Assembly: GCA_946965045.2 (NCBI GenBank)
Contig: OX337231.1
Coordinates: 3,100,001-3,164,000 of the forward strand
DNA length: 64,000 bases
From: Epithemia pelagica
Taxonomy: Eukaryota > Bacillariophyta > Bacillariophyceae > Surirellales > Surirellaceae
Direction: 5' to 3'
A program made the translations under genes and the position numbers. Shown here in pieces: positions 41,111 to 51,166 of the stretch. Within the stretch, counting starts at the first letter, position 1. Every line of letters begins with the position of its first letter. The notes beneath the pieces were generated by a model. The model was not told where the DNA came from. It did no database searches and saw nothing but the letters and a program-made list of their open reading frames with translations.

Positions 41111-42156
41111 GGTTGTTTAATTTCGCCTTTCAGCACGTTGGTGCTGTCCTCGGATACCATTTTGGGAGGAGAAGCGATCGGTGCGGCACTGTTCATATAA
41201 GAAGGTTGCCTTTTACTCGTGGAAGTGGCTGTCGCGGACGTTGTCGCTGCCAACACACTTCCGGAGTTCCTAGCTACTGCGGTGGAAGGCGTGGTCAATG
41301 TTGCAGTAGATGCCTGAGTCACCGAGTCTGCATTGAGAACTGCTTGCCGAATGATCTCATCTGCAACAGCTTCGAAATCTCTGGCTACGACCCCATAATC
41401 CGTCTCACGTCCATTATACTTAACACAATTGTGTGCAATAAGACCAATGTATGAATGCAGTTGTTGATAGCACGTAATATGTCGTGTTACAATCATTTTC
41501 CGAACCAAACTCAAATCCATTGGGAACCGAATCCGTTCACTGTATCCTGGTGCTTCTTCGTCCTTGACAGGCTTTTTGAAGACAATGGCTGCGCGGTTCG
41601 AGAATATTTTCTTCCAGCAAGCCAAAATATTCGCCGACGGCTCATTCCGCGTGTACGCCGAATGCTTCATCATATCCAAAAGCTTTTGTGCTTCCGGAGA
41701 GGACTTTGCTCCACTGGGAACAGAGGTCTTGGCCGCCGCCTTACTGTTGGCTTTATTCACATCGTAGAACAAGCTTGGAGGGGCCATGGTCCCTCTAAGT
41801 CTTCCAACCAATGCTGATGCAGTCCAATATCTATCCAGTGCTGTGAATGGTGACCCGATCATTTCATCTAGTGCAGGGTTGACTCCAGGCTTTTCGCCCT
41901 GTTCAAGAGCTTTCTCCATCAACGCAATCTCTTTCTTCAGTGCTTCTTCGCAATCATTTGCCTCTGATATATACAGGCGCAGCTCATGCTTCGGAATTCC
42001 CTGCGTCAGGCGATCAAATGTCTCTTGGACAATGTCGTCTCCCGCGTTGTTGCTGCTTTTGCTTTTGACTGATGATGCACGTTTCAACGAGTCAATTTCA
42101 GTTGGGTCTTTGTCCTTTTTCAGGCTGGATTGCTCTGCTATCGCAACGGAGGACAT
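41107..42156 (-). CDS. Single-bromodomain protein
   Basis: 349 residues from the ATG at 42154-42156. An in-frame TTG extension upstream is ignored. A bromodomain lies at about residues 178-276: WKKIFSNRAAIVF, then EEAPGYSERIRFPMDLSLVR (the usual proline- and MDL-containing loop), then IAHNCVKYNG, whose Asn is the acetyl-lysine anchor. Bromodomains read acetylated histones. The EEAPGY/FPMDL pattern resembles BRD8-type domains of NuA4/TIP60 complexes, but this is only a resemblance. The first 130 residues form a charged coiled coil (HELRLYISEANDCEEALKKE). The C-terminus is Ala/Ser/Thr-rich. Divergent from the MsrB-like gene, with 322 bp between starts. Confidence 0.85.
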   Translation of the reverse strand: MSSVAIAEQSSLKKDKDPTEIDSLKRASSVKSKSSNNAGDDIVQETFDRLTQGIPKHELRLYISEANDCEEALKKEIALMEKALEQGEKPGVNPALDEMIGSPFTALDRYWTASALVGRLRGTMAPPSLFYDVNKANSKAAAKTSVPSGAKSSPEAQKLLDMMKHSAYTRNEPSANILACWKKIFSNRAAIVFKKPVKDEEAPGYSERIRFPMDLSLVRKMIVTRHITCYQQLHSYIGLIAHNCVKYNGRETDYGVVARDFEAVADEIIRQAVLNADSVTQASTATLTTPSTAVARNSGSVLAATTSATATSTSKRQPSYMNSAAPIASPPKMVSEDSTNVLKGEIKQP

Positions 42157-42478
42157 GATGAATCCTTCTGAATATATCTTGATAGTTGTTTTCTCTCCCT
42201 CTTCCAACTGATCTCTTCACCGCACGAATCAGAATGTTTTCGCCATTCGCCATGATCAGATCTCAACGCGCTGTCAGAGAATCTATCCCCAGCGGTCTAT
42301 ATCAGTCGCGAAAGTCCAAGGAGTTCGTTTGTCAGTCCACACCGATTGGCAGCGCCATGTCGTCGTTTTTCCAGCCGCTGGGTTTTGTATCAGTATACGC
42401 GACGCTAGCCCAGAAACAGCGCACACTATTCAATCTTTTCAATTTGACTTTTTTTTTTTCTGTCATCATAATAGCAGG
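42157..42478. promoter_or_regulatory. Shared divergent promoter, bromodomain / MsrB-like
   Basis: 322 bp. A T-run followed by CATAATAGCAG just before the MsrB ATG could be a splice acceptor, so an untranslated first exon is possible. Confidence 0.4.
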
Positions 42479-43331
42479 ATGATCAAAGTCGCTACGATAG
42501 CTCCGTTTTTGCTACTGCTCCTTTCCGGCTTTCTCTTGGCCGCCACGGCGATGCGATTCTTTCGGGAAGAGCAACCTGCATGCCAGAGTCCATGCGTTCC
42601 TGGGACTGAGGACATCATGAGACCCAAGGCTCACGGAACGTCGGAGACTCCTGTGCAAAACGATTTACGCTGGGCATGTAGCGAAACAACGGCCGACCGT
42701 ATCTGTAATTACAATCGTACGTCGAGAACTGAGTCGATTTCTTTCAAAGACCACATTGCGTGATTCAATCACTCAAATTTCAATTGTTTAATAGGTCGCT
42801 ATGCGGAGTACGCAGGCTACTGGGAAACCACGACCTTTTTGAATGATGTTAAACCTGTAATTGAGCAGGGTGGATTGGTACGGTTCTATGATAGTAATAC
42901 AGGGCAGCTGCTGTTTGAAGCTCCGAAAGAAAGATCTTGGGATGAGTTTGTCTCTGAGTCTCAACAACATGGATGGTACGTGGTTCGACTTTGCGGATAC
43001 GCATTTTGAGTCAAAGGATACCTCAGCACAATATACTTGGTATTTTTCATACGCCCCGGCTTCAAACGATGTAGGCCTAGCTTCCGTGATCAAGAAGTAA
43101 GTTGGTACATGCAGATGTGGCAACAGTTGGATGTTTTGTACTCATTCTTATCCATCCGTTGCTTTGCCAATGAAGGTTAACTGGGATGTTGTACGCGTCT
43201 TGCCAAATGGGGAAACCGTCTCGGTTAATGGAACTCATCTGGGCCATAATTTACCTGATGGTAACGGGAATCGCTATTGCATCAACTTAGTTTGCATTGC
43301 TGGTCGTCCCACTGAAGCGAATGACCGCTAA
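42479..43331 (+). CDS. MsrB-like methionine sulfoxide reductase, four exons, secretory
   Basis: Exons: 42479-42716, 42795-42975, 43075-43096 (22 nt) and 43176-43331. The joins run in phases 1, 2 and 0, giving 198 residues. The N-terminus MIKVATIAPFLLLLLSGFLL is a signal peptide or anchor. The core has DSNTGQLLFEAP, HGWPSF (about 138-143), GTHLGHNLPD (about 166-175) and RYCIN (about 180-184). Those last three match MsrB, which reduces methionine-R-sulfoxide, with the Cys of RYCIN as the catalytic residue (family knowledge). I do not see both zinc CxxC pairs, so a divergent MsrB-fold enzyme is possible. All introns are GT-AG (GTACGT, GTACGT, GTAAGT donors). Confidence 0.8.
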
Positions 43332-43700
43332 TCTTGCCATGAGTTGTACATAACGTGCCTCCTCATTACCTTTGCACATATTTCGATGTGGTCGATTTGA
43401 AAGCTGCGACGGCGAAAGGCCCTCCCGAATAACTCCTATGTGGCAACTGTAAGTTGTGCGACGTACCGGCAGCCCAGCAAATGGTCACGTTGATAATCAG
43501 TAAGACAATCCAGTTTACCTAGTAAAAGTGTATAACTGTTCAGTATAACGTGTCTATGAATTCAGTCTACATGATTAATTTCAAACGGCAGCTGCATCCA
43601 AGAAGCGTGATAGCGGGCATACAATGTAGTTGCAGCTTTTCGGATATCCTGCTCTTTTAAGTGTTGTGCAGAGATTGTTACATTTGTCCCCATTCCCTTA
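43332..43700. other. Intergenic, convergent, 0.37 kb
   Basis: 3' flanks of the MsrB-like and HAD-like genes. No feature seen. Confidence 0.35.
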
Positions 43701-44833
43701 TTAAACGGATTTGTTGGTAGCCATGACTGCGTCGCTACTCCGTCTCTGGATCATCATCTTTACATCTTCTGTTCCAACAAGAGGTCGCATGCGTTTCAAA
43801 TAGTGTTCGGCTGAACGATTTGCTTGAGCAACAGTGATTTCCAAGTCAATATTGGACTTTTGACCACAAATGTATTTCATGTGTCCTGCAACCATCTCCA
43901 GCTGCCCAATGATTTGTGTGGGAGTTGGTGATTGAACAAACATGACGGATTTTGGAACAGAACTCAACTGCTCTGCAACGATGCGTACAGCAGTACGCTC
44001 TTCCATTGAGTCTCCAAATGAAAGGACCTCTTTCTGTTGATCGCTTTCAGAAGACGACGAAGAGGAAGTGGAGGCAGAGTCATCTTCTGATGCAGAAGAG
44101 ACGTCTGTAGACTCAAGACTGCTAACGGATTTGCTGAATGGGAGTCCTTTGACCATCGGCTTTTCATACAATTCATTCACTTCATGTGCAAAGGCAGCAG
44201 CTTTCCAGCACAAAGGTTGTCCAGGATAGAAGCGCTCATAGCGAGTTCTTGCCGAAACAACCTTGTAGCCAGCCATGACAGGGAGAAGTTTGGGACAATA
44301 ACGCTCGCATGAGTATTTGACCCAACCCTCATCAGAATTGGTAATGATAAGAACCTGCGAATTTTAACAAAGGATGCGTCTTGAGAATCTGATCAAGGTT
44401 CATTCAGAAACGGAATGGCGGTTTTACTGACATGCCAGTAGAATGAAAGGTTGGAGTAGATTGTAGATGCATGAATCATATCGATATGATCTACCAACAC
44501 TCAACCACATCGGATTGAAAAACGCATCACAGACTTTTTCTCACTTACGGGTCCATATTTGGATGCTTCTTTTAAGCATTTTTCGGCGCTTCTGGCAACT
44601 TCATTGAGTAACCTTTGAACCTACAGAAAGCCAAAAAAGGGAAAATATGAGCACGCCAAGCTATGATGAATTCACTCATCTCGTGAACGGGCCTCACTCA
44701 CATCAACTGGAAAATCTTTGAAACTATCACCCTTCAGCTTATCCACAAACGACGACGGAAGAATTGTATCGTCCCAGTCGAAAATGATTGCTTTGGATCC
44801 ATGTTGTCTGATCTGCTCAAGAGACATCCGCAT
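43701..44833 (-). CDS. HAD-like hydrolase, three exons
   Basis: Exons: 44833-44702, 44620-44549 and 44354-43701, all joined in phase 0 (GTGAGT and GTAAGT donors, CTGTAG and TCGCAG acceptors); 285 residues. Motif I of the haloacid dehalogenase superfamily is intact (IIFDWDDTIL, Asp nucleophile and Asp+2). Motif II is the LIITNSDEGW strand, where Thr follows the hydrophobic strand. The rest has a Ser-rich acidic insert and helices (GHMKYICGQKSNID), and no strong match to motif IV. This makes a phosphatase-type enzyme likely but activity uncertain. The start (MRMSLEQIRQHG) follows an in-frame TGA, so an additional upstream exon is possible but not needed. Confidence 0.75.
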
Positions 44834-45663
44834 GTTGATCGTTCTAGTTTGGAAAGTTGTACCTCACACTTTATCAAGATGAGCAATTATGAACATGCAG
44901 TTGACCAGGTGAGAAAAGGCAACCTATTTTTTGAATTGTGGCGAAGGTTTGGGTTCGTGCTCACAAGTCGTCCAGGATCTTTAGATAGAGCCTGTCCCGC
45001 TTGGCTTCGGCGCCGAGTTAACTATACACAGCTACAGTAAAATGGACCAAGTTTGGCATTGCCGCGCAAAAATTTGGATGCAGGTGGAAATATTGTGCCG
45101 GCGCGCCTGAAATTGGCTTGTATGTGTCCCCTTTTTTCGCAACAGAAGTCACGAGACCGAAATTTTCTTTGAAATTTAGCCACCCGGCGCAAAGACCGAC
45201 ATCGAAAAAATTGATGAGTGCCCCCCCGCGCCTATTTGTATCGTGGAAACTTGCCTCCAACGAATTGGTGGTTGGCTTCGTTAGCTATGTCTGTTGGAGT
45301 GGTTCGTGCCCACGGTTTTGATATGGGAAGTCTTTATTTGGGCGGTCTTAGCACATGCCCAGTTTTGCTACCTCTACGTGATATTACACAAACCCATTCC
45401 ACGTTGCAAAGATCCAAACAGTCCTATAAAAAGAATGGATCGAACTCAATCCTCTTTAGCTCTACTATTTGTTCCTGTCCTTCGTCGGATTCGAAGCTGG
45501 GTGGGAACTGGGAATGGAAAATGGAATCCTTTTTTGAGGGGAGAGTTTGCTTATCTTACCTAAATTCCACTCGTCGAGTCGAGCAACGGTCGACAATAAA
45601 GATTGCACTGTCGTGCTTTGTACACCAACGCGACCATGGAATAAGCGAGACAAACTGCGGTTT
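44834..45663. other. Intergenic, 0.83 kb
   Basis: Between two minus-strand genes: the promoter of the HAD-like gene and the 3' flank of the integrase-repeat gene. Several small open frames, none convincing. An AscI-type palindrome GGCGCGCC occurs near 45100. Confidence 0.35.
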
Positions 45664-46290
45664 TCATTCTTGACCCGAAAGAAAGTCGGCGTAAGATATC
45701 CAACCCTTCCCTCGATACACTATTTCGGGTTTGGCAGGGATTCGTAAGCCTTCAGCTCGTTTGGGATCAGCTGCAATGAATTGACGGTACTCGTTTTCTG
45801 TTTTAAGGCCAATCATTTTTACGACAGACTTGGCGTCTTCGTATGGCCTCATAATACCTAAGAATTCATCCCAGGATACCCAATCATCCGGATACATCAG
45901 ATCAGGTCTTGTCGGAAGATAAGGACCGTGTTGGTACACTTTGCCATCATTCAGAAAGTCATCCCATTCGTCAGCTGACCGAAGACCAAGACTCATGGCT
46001 CGAGATCGGGCTTTCTCGTACGGAATCAGCCGCCTGTAGCGTCTTGTCCATGTCACTGATCGACCCTTGTAATGAGTAACATTTTCTTCCTCTTCATCAT
46101 TCTCAATGCCTTCGTTGTCGTTTGTACCCATAAACCGAGCACCTATGAGTTTTCCCTGCACTCTTTGCTTTGACGAAGGTTCGGGCATGCTCGTACATGG
46201 GTCAAGTACAAATGCTGCTACTGAGTCGCGAGCAAGAACCAAAGGCGTCAGCTTCAACGACAAGGCCCAAATTGTCCAAAATCGACACAT
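45664..46290 (-). CDS. Integrase-repeat protein, probably plastid-targeted
   Basis: 208 residues from the ATG at 46288-46290. The N-terminus (MCRFWTIWALSLKLTPLVLA then RDSVAAF) looks like a signal peptide ending in an ASAF-like motif, the import signal of diatom plastids. The body has two related repeats: YEKARSRAMSLGLRSADEW ... WVSWDEFLG and YEDAKSVVKMIGLKTENEY ... GWISYADFLSG. These match the phage-integrase repeat unit known in Vibrio integrases and many algae: a helix beginning Y/F-E-x-A, a Leu-Gly-Leu turn, then a W-x-S-W-x-x-F-L-G end. No recombinase domain is attached. The repeat's function is not known to me. Confidence 0.75.
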   Translation of the reverse strand: MCRFWTIWALSLKLTPLVLARDSVAAFVLDPCTSMPEPSSKQRVQGKLIGARFMGTNDNEGIENDEEEENVTHYKGRSVTWTRRYRRLIPYEKARSRAMSLGLRSADEWDDFLNDGKVYQHGPYLPTRPDLMYPDDWVSWDEFLGIMRPYEDAKSVVKMIGLKTENEYRQFIAADPKRAEGLRIPAKPEIVYRGKGWISYADFLSGQE

Positions 46291-46643
46291 GGTCGTAGTG
46301 GTTCGCACTTCCTCCTCTTAGAATACATGCACCGATGTCTTTCCCACTCCTTTGCGACGTAGAGCATCGTGCGAATAGAGAGCGAGAAGCGATAAGAAAA
46401 AAAAAACTCCTGTCTTGGAAGATGCGTTCTATGAGCGACTGACTATATGTGGAGTAGCCCATCGCATCCCCACATACTCCTAGCTCATAGCCCGGGTAGA
46501 TCTAACTCGTTCAAGCATTGAAACTACGTAAATCTCTATCAACGACTATTATTCGCCTCTCCTCTCTAATTTGTCTCAATCAACCAGAAATGCTTGGCGC
46601 ATCACTCGTTGTTGGCCCTCTAGATTCTCGGAATTCATAGCAC
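46291..46643. other. Intergenic, 0.35 kb
   Basis: Promoter region of the integrase-repeat gene (minus) and 3' flank of the next minus-strand gene. Contains an A-run at about 46396-46406. Nothing else seen. Confidence 0.35.
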
Positions 46644-48149
46644 TTAGAATTTGATCTGCCCCACGCAGACAGAAAGAGCCAGCGCCATACCCGGATCGAC
46701 ACCCGGTGCGATCAGCACTTCACTTCTGGATTTATCATGAATGTTAAAAATTGCATAAATTTGCGTTTCGTCTTCGTAGGATTGGAGCGCAATGGTATTG
46801 GGTGAAGATACCTTTTCGGAACGAAAGCCTTGCTCATGATCATGAAGCGTTGCCAACTTGAAGAGTGGCTCAAAGCCTGGTTGGTCCCATCTCTCCGAAT
46901 GCCAGACGTACACGAGACGGACAGCCTCTTTCTGAGATACACGAACTTGAAACCATGCATAGAAATCAATCATCTCGTCCTGAAACTTTTCCTCAATACG
47001 GGGACCTTTGACATAATCAAGTGGTTGTCGTCCGTAAATCATGTAAATTGATTCTCCACGTTTCACCTCCTTGGTGCACAAACACAATGGTTCATGAGTA
47101 CCATTGAACAATACTATCCGTTGTGCTTGCGAGTGTAGCATGTTCATTCGAGGCATCTGTCTCCAATAAGCCCCGTCCGCAATTTGTTGGCTTTTCACAT
47201 TGTAAAGGAACAGCTTCTCGTCCACCCTGTACATAGACTGTCGAAGGGGCGATCTCGTTCTCATTGGTGAGCCTGTTCTCCTTTGAGATTTCCGATGGCT
47301 ACGAAGAGCTTCAAACTTCTCAGTGACACAAGAATTCAGCATAGAAGATCGTGTCGGCGAGCCTGTCCTTTCGTCCGGTTTCAAGCGGATACGAAGAACT
47401 TCAAACTTCTCGAGTACGCGAGAATCAAATCTCGAAGAAGGGACTTTTGGACCGCCTAGCAAGAGCTTTCCATAAACGTCATTTGGAAGTGGGTGTACCT
47501 TTTCCGCAAAGTCGCGCTCCATCAGACCTGGCCATACCTGAGTCATACCGCCATTACTGCTAATGATTGATACTTGACCAGGAAGCTTTTTGCGCCTTTG
47601 AAATCGGCGAGTGTCCAGTTTAACAACTTTTCCCGTTTCTTCACTAAAGAGGACTTTGCTTTGGATAATCAATTCATCATCATCCGTTGAAAAGCGTACG
47701 TATTGGTCAAACGAATCCGGACCAATCCGTTTGTAGCGAAAAGCCCGAAAAATAAATTGGTCGTCGTCGGCCCATGTCAATGCTTCTCTGACAACATCAT
47801 CATAGCCACCATCCAGTTCCCCATTGAGATAGCGTTTTAATTGTCGGTCGAAAATTGAGTCAAAGATTGCTTGTCTGTCGTCTTTTTTCGACTCCTCCAA
47901 GTTCGGGTGCTTGGCGGTATCATACAATGCTTTGAATTCTTCTATCAGCCTTGTATAGACATGATCCAAATCGCACTTTCCGCTACCGTCCCCTCCCATA
48001 CCGGTAGCGTTTTGAGGTGGCCCCCTGCCTTTTCCACCTCCATTGGTTTCTTCAGCACGACTTGCTTGAGGTCCTTGCCCAAAAAAGTCGTCCTCAAGAA
48101 GGATGGCTTCAATTCCGTCCTTCGACAAGTCTCGTTTGATCTGTCCCAT
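46644..48149 (-). CDS. Hypothetical protein, 501 residues
   Basis: Start at the ATG 48147-48149 (MGQIKRDLSKDGIEAILLED). The frame runs upstream only to non-ATG codons. Not recognised. A Gly-rich stretch near 40 is followed by a helical block (YTRLIEEFKALYDTAKH). The middle is strand-rich with many aromatics (FIFRAFRYKRIGPDSFDQYV). Around residues 245-310 a basic, Ser/Pro/Arg-rich segment contains two copies of a unit with EKFE-[AV]-LR and RTGSP. The C-terminal part (LVYVWHSERWDQPGF ... YAIFNIHDKSRSEVL) looks like a beta-rich domain. No targeting signal. Divergent from the START-like gene. Confidence 0.7.
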   Translation of the reverse strand: MGQIKRDLSKDGIEAILLEDDFFGQGPQASRAEETNGGGKGRGPPQNATGMGGDGSGKCDLDHVYTRLIEEFKALYDTAKHPNLEESKKDDRQAIFDSIFDRQLKRYLNGELDGGYDDVVREALTWADDDQFIFRAFRYKRIGPDSFDQYVRFSTDDDELIIQSKVLFSEETGKVVKLDTRRFQRRKKLPGQVSIISSNGGMTQVWPGLMERDFAEKVHPLPNDVYGKLLLGGPKVPSSRFDSRVLEKFEVLRIRLKPDERTGSPTRSSMLNSCVTEKFEALRSHRKSQRRTGSPMRTRSPLRQSMYRVDEKLFLYNVKSQQIADGAYWRQMPRMNMLHSQAQRIVLFNGTHEPLCLCTKEVKRGESIYMIYGRQPLDYVKGPRIEEKFQDEMIDFYAWFQVRVSQKEAVRLVYVWHSERWDQPGFEPLFKLATLHDHEQGFRSEKVSSPNTIALQSYEDETQIYAIFNIHDKSRSEVLIAPGVDPGMALALSVCVGQIKF

Positions 48150-48560
48150 TTGTTGTCGTTGTTTAAACAGTGTTGAGCAGTTCGTTTTGTGAAGGTCGTG
48201 AGTCGAAAGACATGGGACACCAGTTCTCTCCGTTCTATCGCTCCTGTGGTCGGGAACAAAACAACCTCGCAAGAGAGAAAGCGAAGAAATCTTGTCTCCG
48301 ACACTCCGACATCTGAGATACGATTTGAGCGTTTTCCTTCAATTTTTGCACGGTCGGTCGGCGCGCAAGCGCACGTTTGCTCCGTGCACCGTCCCCCAGC
48401 GCACCCCCCAAACCCCCAAAGTGCTTTCTCACTTCTCACGACAACATGTCGCGAGAGATCCAATATTCTTCCAGCGTCATGAGTCATGACCTCAGGGACG
48501 TTGCTTTGGTGAGAGCGAAAGACGTCAACATCGTAGCATCAGCTAGGCAGATATCGAATC
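48150..48560. promoter_or_regulatory. Divergent promoter region, 0.41 kb
   Basis: Lies between the unknown gene (minus) and the START-like gene (plus). Contains a GC-rich block at about 48355-48420. Confidence 0.4.
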
Positions 48561-49586
48561 ATGTCGGAACCTTCCATCACAACTCCAGATGACGGCACGG
48601 ATGACGTCCCCAACAACACGACAGGAGAGGTTCCAGAGTCCGACAAACACATTATAGATCGTGCTGATGCAAACATCCGAGAAGAATGCTTGTTGGCAGC
48701 CGCTCGCTTGTTACATCAAGTGACAGATGAAACCCTTCTAACGGCCGCTCACCGCCAAGTTCTGGATGTTGCAAAAGACATGGAAGATTCTGCTTCGGAC
48801 CTCTTGCATGACCCAGACGCAAGTTGGATCAAACAGAGCGAAACAAAGTCCAATGGAAAAAACCGTGATACGAAAATCTATTACAAGGTGACGGATGCGG
48901 CAAAACTGGAGTGTAGAGTCGACTGTGTGGTTGAGTCGTCTTTGCTGGTACCACTGTTGGCAGTCTTTAATGAAACATCCTTGTATGACACATGGATCCC
49001 ATCATGGACGTTTCCAGTCACTTTGGGTATCCAGGATTCCACACAGTTAAAACAATTGAGTCGGGGGCACCAAATTGTTCACATCACAGCCAATGTCCCG
49101 TGGCCCATGGCAACTCGAGATGTGGTTTTACGTGCCATTGCGGCAGATGACATTGCTGCCCACAATGCAATTGTTGTGAGAATGAAGGGCATGAGTGCAT
49201 CTGAGGATGAAGTTGTGCCAACACCGTTGGATGATGTTGTAAGAGCTGACTTTGAAGGTGCTATTCTCATACGACCATTGCCGGGATCACAGCAAAGTTC
49301 AAATGGGAATAAGAAGGGTGATTCCAATGAAATCCCCGTCCTTGTTTCATTTAAAATGTTCATTGATCCCCATCTGACTTCAGTACCTACTTCTGTTATC
49401 AATTTTGTTACACGAACGGTGATCGGTACAATGTGGAAAATGTTACTGCAGGTTGCGGAAGGCATTCGAGCGGGCAGTCGACCACTTCACGAAAAAGCTA
49501 TACAGGATCGCTCAGATCTGTATCAATGGATCAGAACCCGCATTGAAATACTTTTGCAAGGGGCGGCAGTGACATGCATCAACTGA
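48561..49586 (+). CDS. START-like lipid-binding domain protein
   Basis: 341 residues, single exon, ATG in TCGAATCATGTCG. An acidic N-terminus (about 40 residues) and a helix are followed by a START/Bet-v1-like fold from about 90 to 320. Marks are SWIKQSETKSNGKNRDTKIY, then LAVFNETSLYDTWIPSW, then the typical VPWPMATRDVVLRA strand ('P-W-P-x-x-x-R-D' is common in START proteins), and the C-terminal amphipathic helix ending in TRIEILLQ. START domains bind lipids or sterols in a cavity. Ligand and localisation are not readable. No signal peptide or membrane helix. Confidence 0.75.
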   Translation: MSEPSITTPDDGTDDVPNNTTGEVPESDKHIIDRADANIREECLLAAARLLHQVTDETLLTAAHRQVLDVAKDMEDSASDLLHDPDASWIKQSETKSNGKNRDTKIYYKVTDAAKLECRVDCVVESSLLVPLLAVFNETSLYDTWIPSWTFPVTLGIQDSTQLKQLSRGHQIVHITANVPWPMATRDVVLRAIAADDIAAHNAIVVRMKGMSASEDEVVPTPLDDVVRADFEGAILIRPLPGSQQSSNGNKKGDSNEIPVLVSFKMFIDPHLTSVPTSVINFVTRTVIGTMWKMLLQVAEGIRAGSRPLHEKAIQDRSDLYQWIRTRIEILLQGAAVTCIN

Positions 49587-49999
49587 CAAATCTTGTTTTT
49601 ACGCCTGGAGGGAGTCGTTCGCAGACTAGCGGTACTCTTGATGATCATGGCGATTTCAGAGGAGATGACCTAGAGGAATACCTATGTACTGAAAACTGAA
49701 ATGGAACATGTGACCATCGACGCTGGAGAAGATCCAAAGTGTAGTATAGCAGTCAGATGTAGCTACAAGAATGTGCCAAAGTTAGAAACCAGTTGAATGT
49801 GATGAAAGATGACAAAGCATTGCGAAGACATGCACCAGATGCCTCGCCCAGGAAAGGACACAATGCATCCCACTTCGACGAACTGAGGAGAAATCTGTTC
49901 AGAGCACATTGACTTGGACGTCAGATCACCTTTGCTTGGAAATTAGCGTTTCGTTGTGTAGATGACATCTTTTCGTTTCTGTACCGAAATTTCCCATTT
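49587..49999. other. Intergenic, convergent, 0.41 kb
   Basis: 3' flanks of the START-like and dehydratase genes. No feature seen. Confidence 0.35.
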
Positions 50000-51166
50000 T
50001 CACGTCTTGTAGTCAGAGCCAGTGATCGTCGTGGCTGGTGTAGTGACTGTCGTCATTTCATCAATGGCACTACCTAAATGATCCAATACGTCGGGTGCAG
50101 TCATGGACCGTTTCTTTTGTTGATAGGCATTTGCAGTTGCTCTCTTCACAAAACAACACGCCGTCCAACACGACAGAGGCAAGGATTGTTGTGGTGGTCC
50201 TTGCTTTTTGCTCTGTATGGCATGCCAGGCCACCAAGGTTCCAAGAGTTCCTGCCAAGACATCACCAATCCCCCCTGATCGTTTCAAACCTCCAGTCTCT
50301 CCACAAATGTATTCAGTAACATCGTTTACTTGTACAATATCGTGCTGACCTTTGCGAACAATGGTTACTCCTTCAAATGGAGACACGGTCTCGTTCTTGT
50401 CCTCAGGGGAAAGTCGCTTGAATTCCATTGCGTTTGGTGTCAAGATTGCCTTGTCATAGCCATGCAATAAATCTCGATACTGTGACAACGACAGCATAAA
50501 AAGCGCATCGGCATCCACAACCATGTGCAAGCCTTTTTCGCGGGCTTGAATGATTATTTTTGCGACAGCCTCAAAGACGTTCGGCGAACGACCCAATCCA
50601 GGACCAATCACCAAGCAATGGGCACGTTCAATGAGGCTCATGACCTTTGAAACCATTTCCTGAACCAGTCGTTCTTTCTCAGAAGTCGATATGTTTGATT
50701 TGTCCATGTCTGCGGCCGAGTACACGGGCGCAACCATGAGTTCGGGTGAGTAACATTTGATGGGCAAGGCAGCTTCCTGGGCCGTTAACACATACGCCAG
50801 ATCGGCACCAGCCTTCAAGGATGCCATGGCAGCATAGTAGGGTGCACCAGTGTACATGGCACTGCCACCCAATACGGCAACACGACCACTGGAACCCTTG
50901 TGCGCGTCGGGTGATAAGGGCAAGATAACACCATGATCCATGACCTTCGCTCGCATATCCTCCCATCCGCATGGCGCCACAGAAGACGAAGATGATGACA
51001 TGTTAATATCAGTGAAAGGCCGTGAAGCAGAAGAAGAGGAAGAAGAAGAACAAAAGGCCGATACCTGGACGCCCCAAAGGGCAGCAAGGGACGGCCACAA
51101 CACAATAGCTCGAAATCGAAGAAGGAGGGAGCTGCGCTGAATCACCAGACGGTCCAGAAGATTCAT
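50000..51166 (-). CDS. NAXD: ATP-dependent (S)-NAD(P)H-hydrate dehydratase
   Basis: 388 residues from the ATG at 51164-51166. Repairs hydrated NADH and NADPH by ATP-driven dehydration (family knowledge). The N-terminus (about 40 residues, hydrophobic [19 protein letters not shown] ending QVSAF) fits a diatom plastid bipartite presequence. Catalytic motifs are intact: [52 protein letters not shown] and the ATP loop [13 protein letters not shown] second in-frame ATG at 51001-51003 ([16 protein letters not shown]) directly precedes the catalytic domain and could give a cytosolic form, as dual targeting is known for plant NAXD. The companion epimerase is not in the window. Confidence 0.93.
   Translation of the reverse strand: MNLLDRLVIQRSSLLLRFRAIVLWPSLAALWGVQVSAFCSSSSSSSASRPFTDINMSSSSSSVAPCGWEDMRAKVMDHGVILPLSPDAHKGSSGRVAVLGGSAMYTGAPYYAAMASLKAGADLAYVLTAQEAALPIKCYSPELMVAPVYSAADMDKSNISTSEKERLVQEMVSKVMSLIERAHCLVIGPGLGRSPNVFEAVAKIIIQAREKGLHMVVDADALFMLSLSQYRDLLHGYDKAILTPNAMEFKRLSPEDKNETVSPFEGVTIVRKGQHDIVQVNDVTEYICGETGGLKRSGGIGDVLAGTLGTLVAWHAIQSKKQGPPQQSLPLSCWTACCFVKRATANAYQQKKRSMTAPDVLDHLGSAIDEMTTVTTPATTITGSDYKT

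Noticed and set aside
42186-42482. 98-codon plus-strand frame before the MsrB-like gene
   Set aside because: Starts without ATG and ends two codons into the MsrB start; likely leader or promoter sequence.
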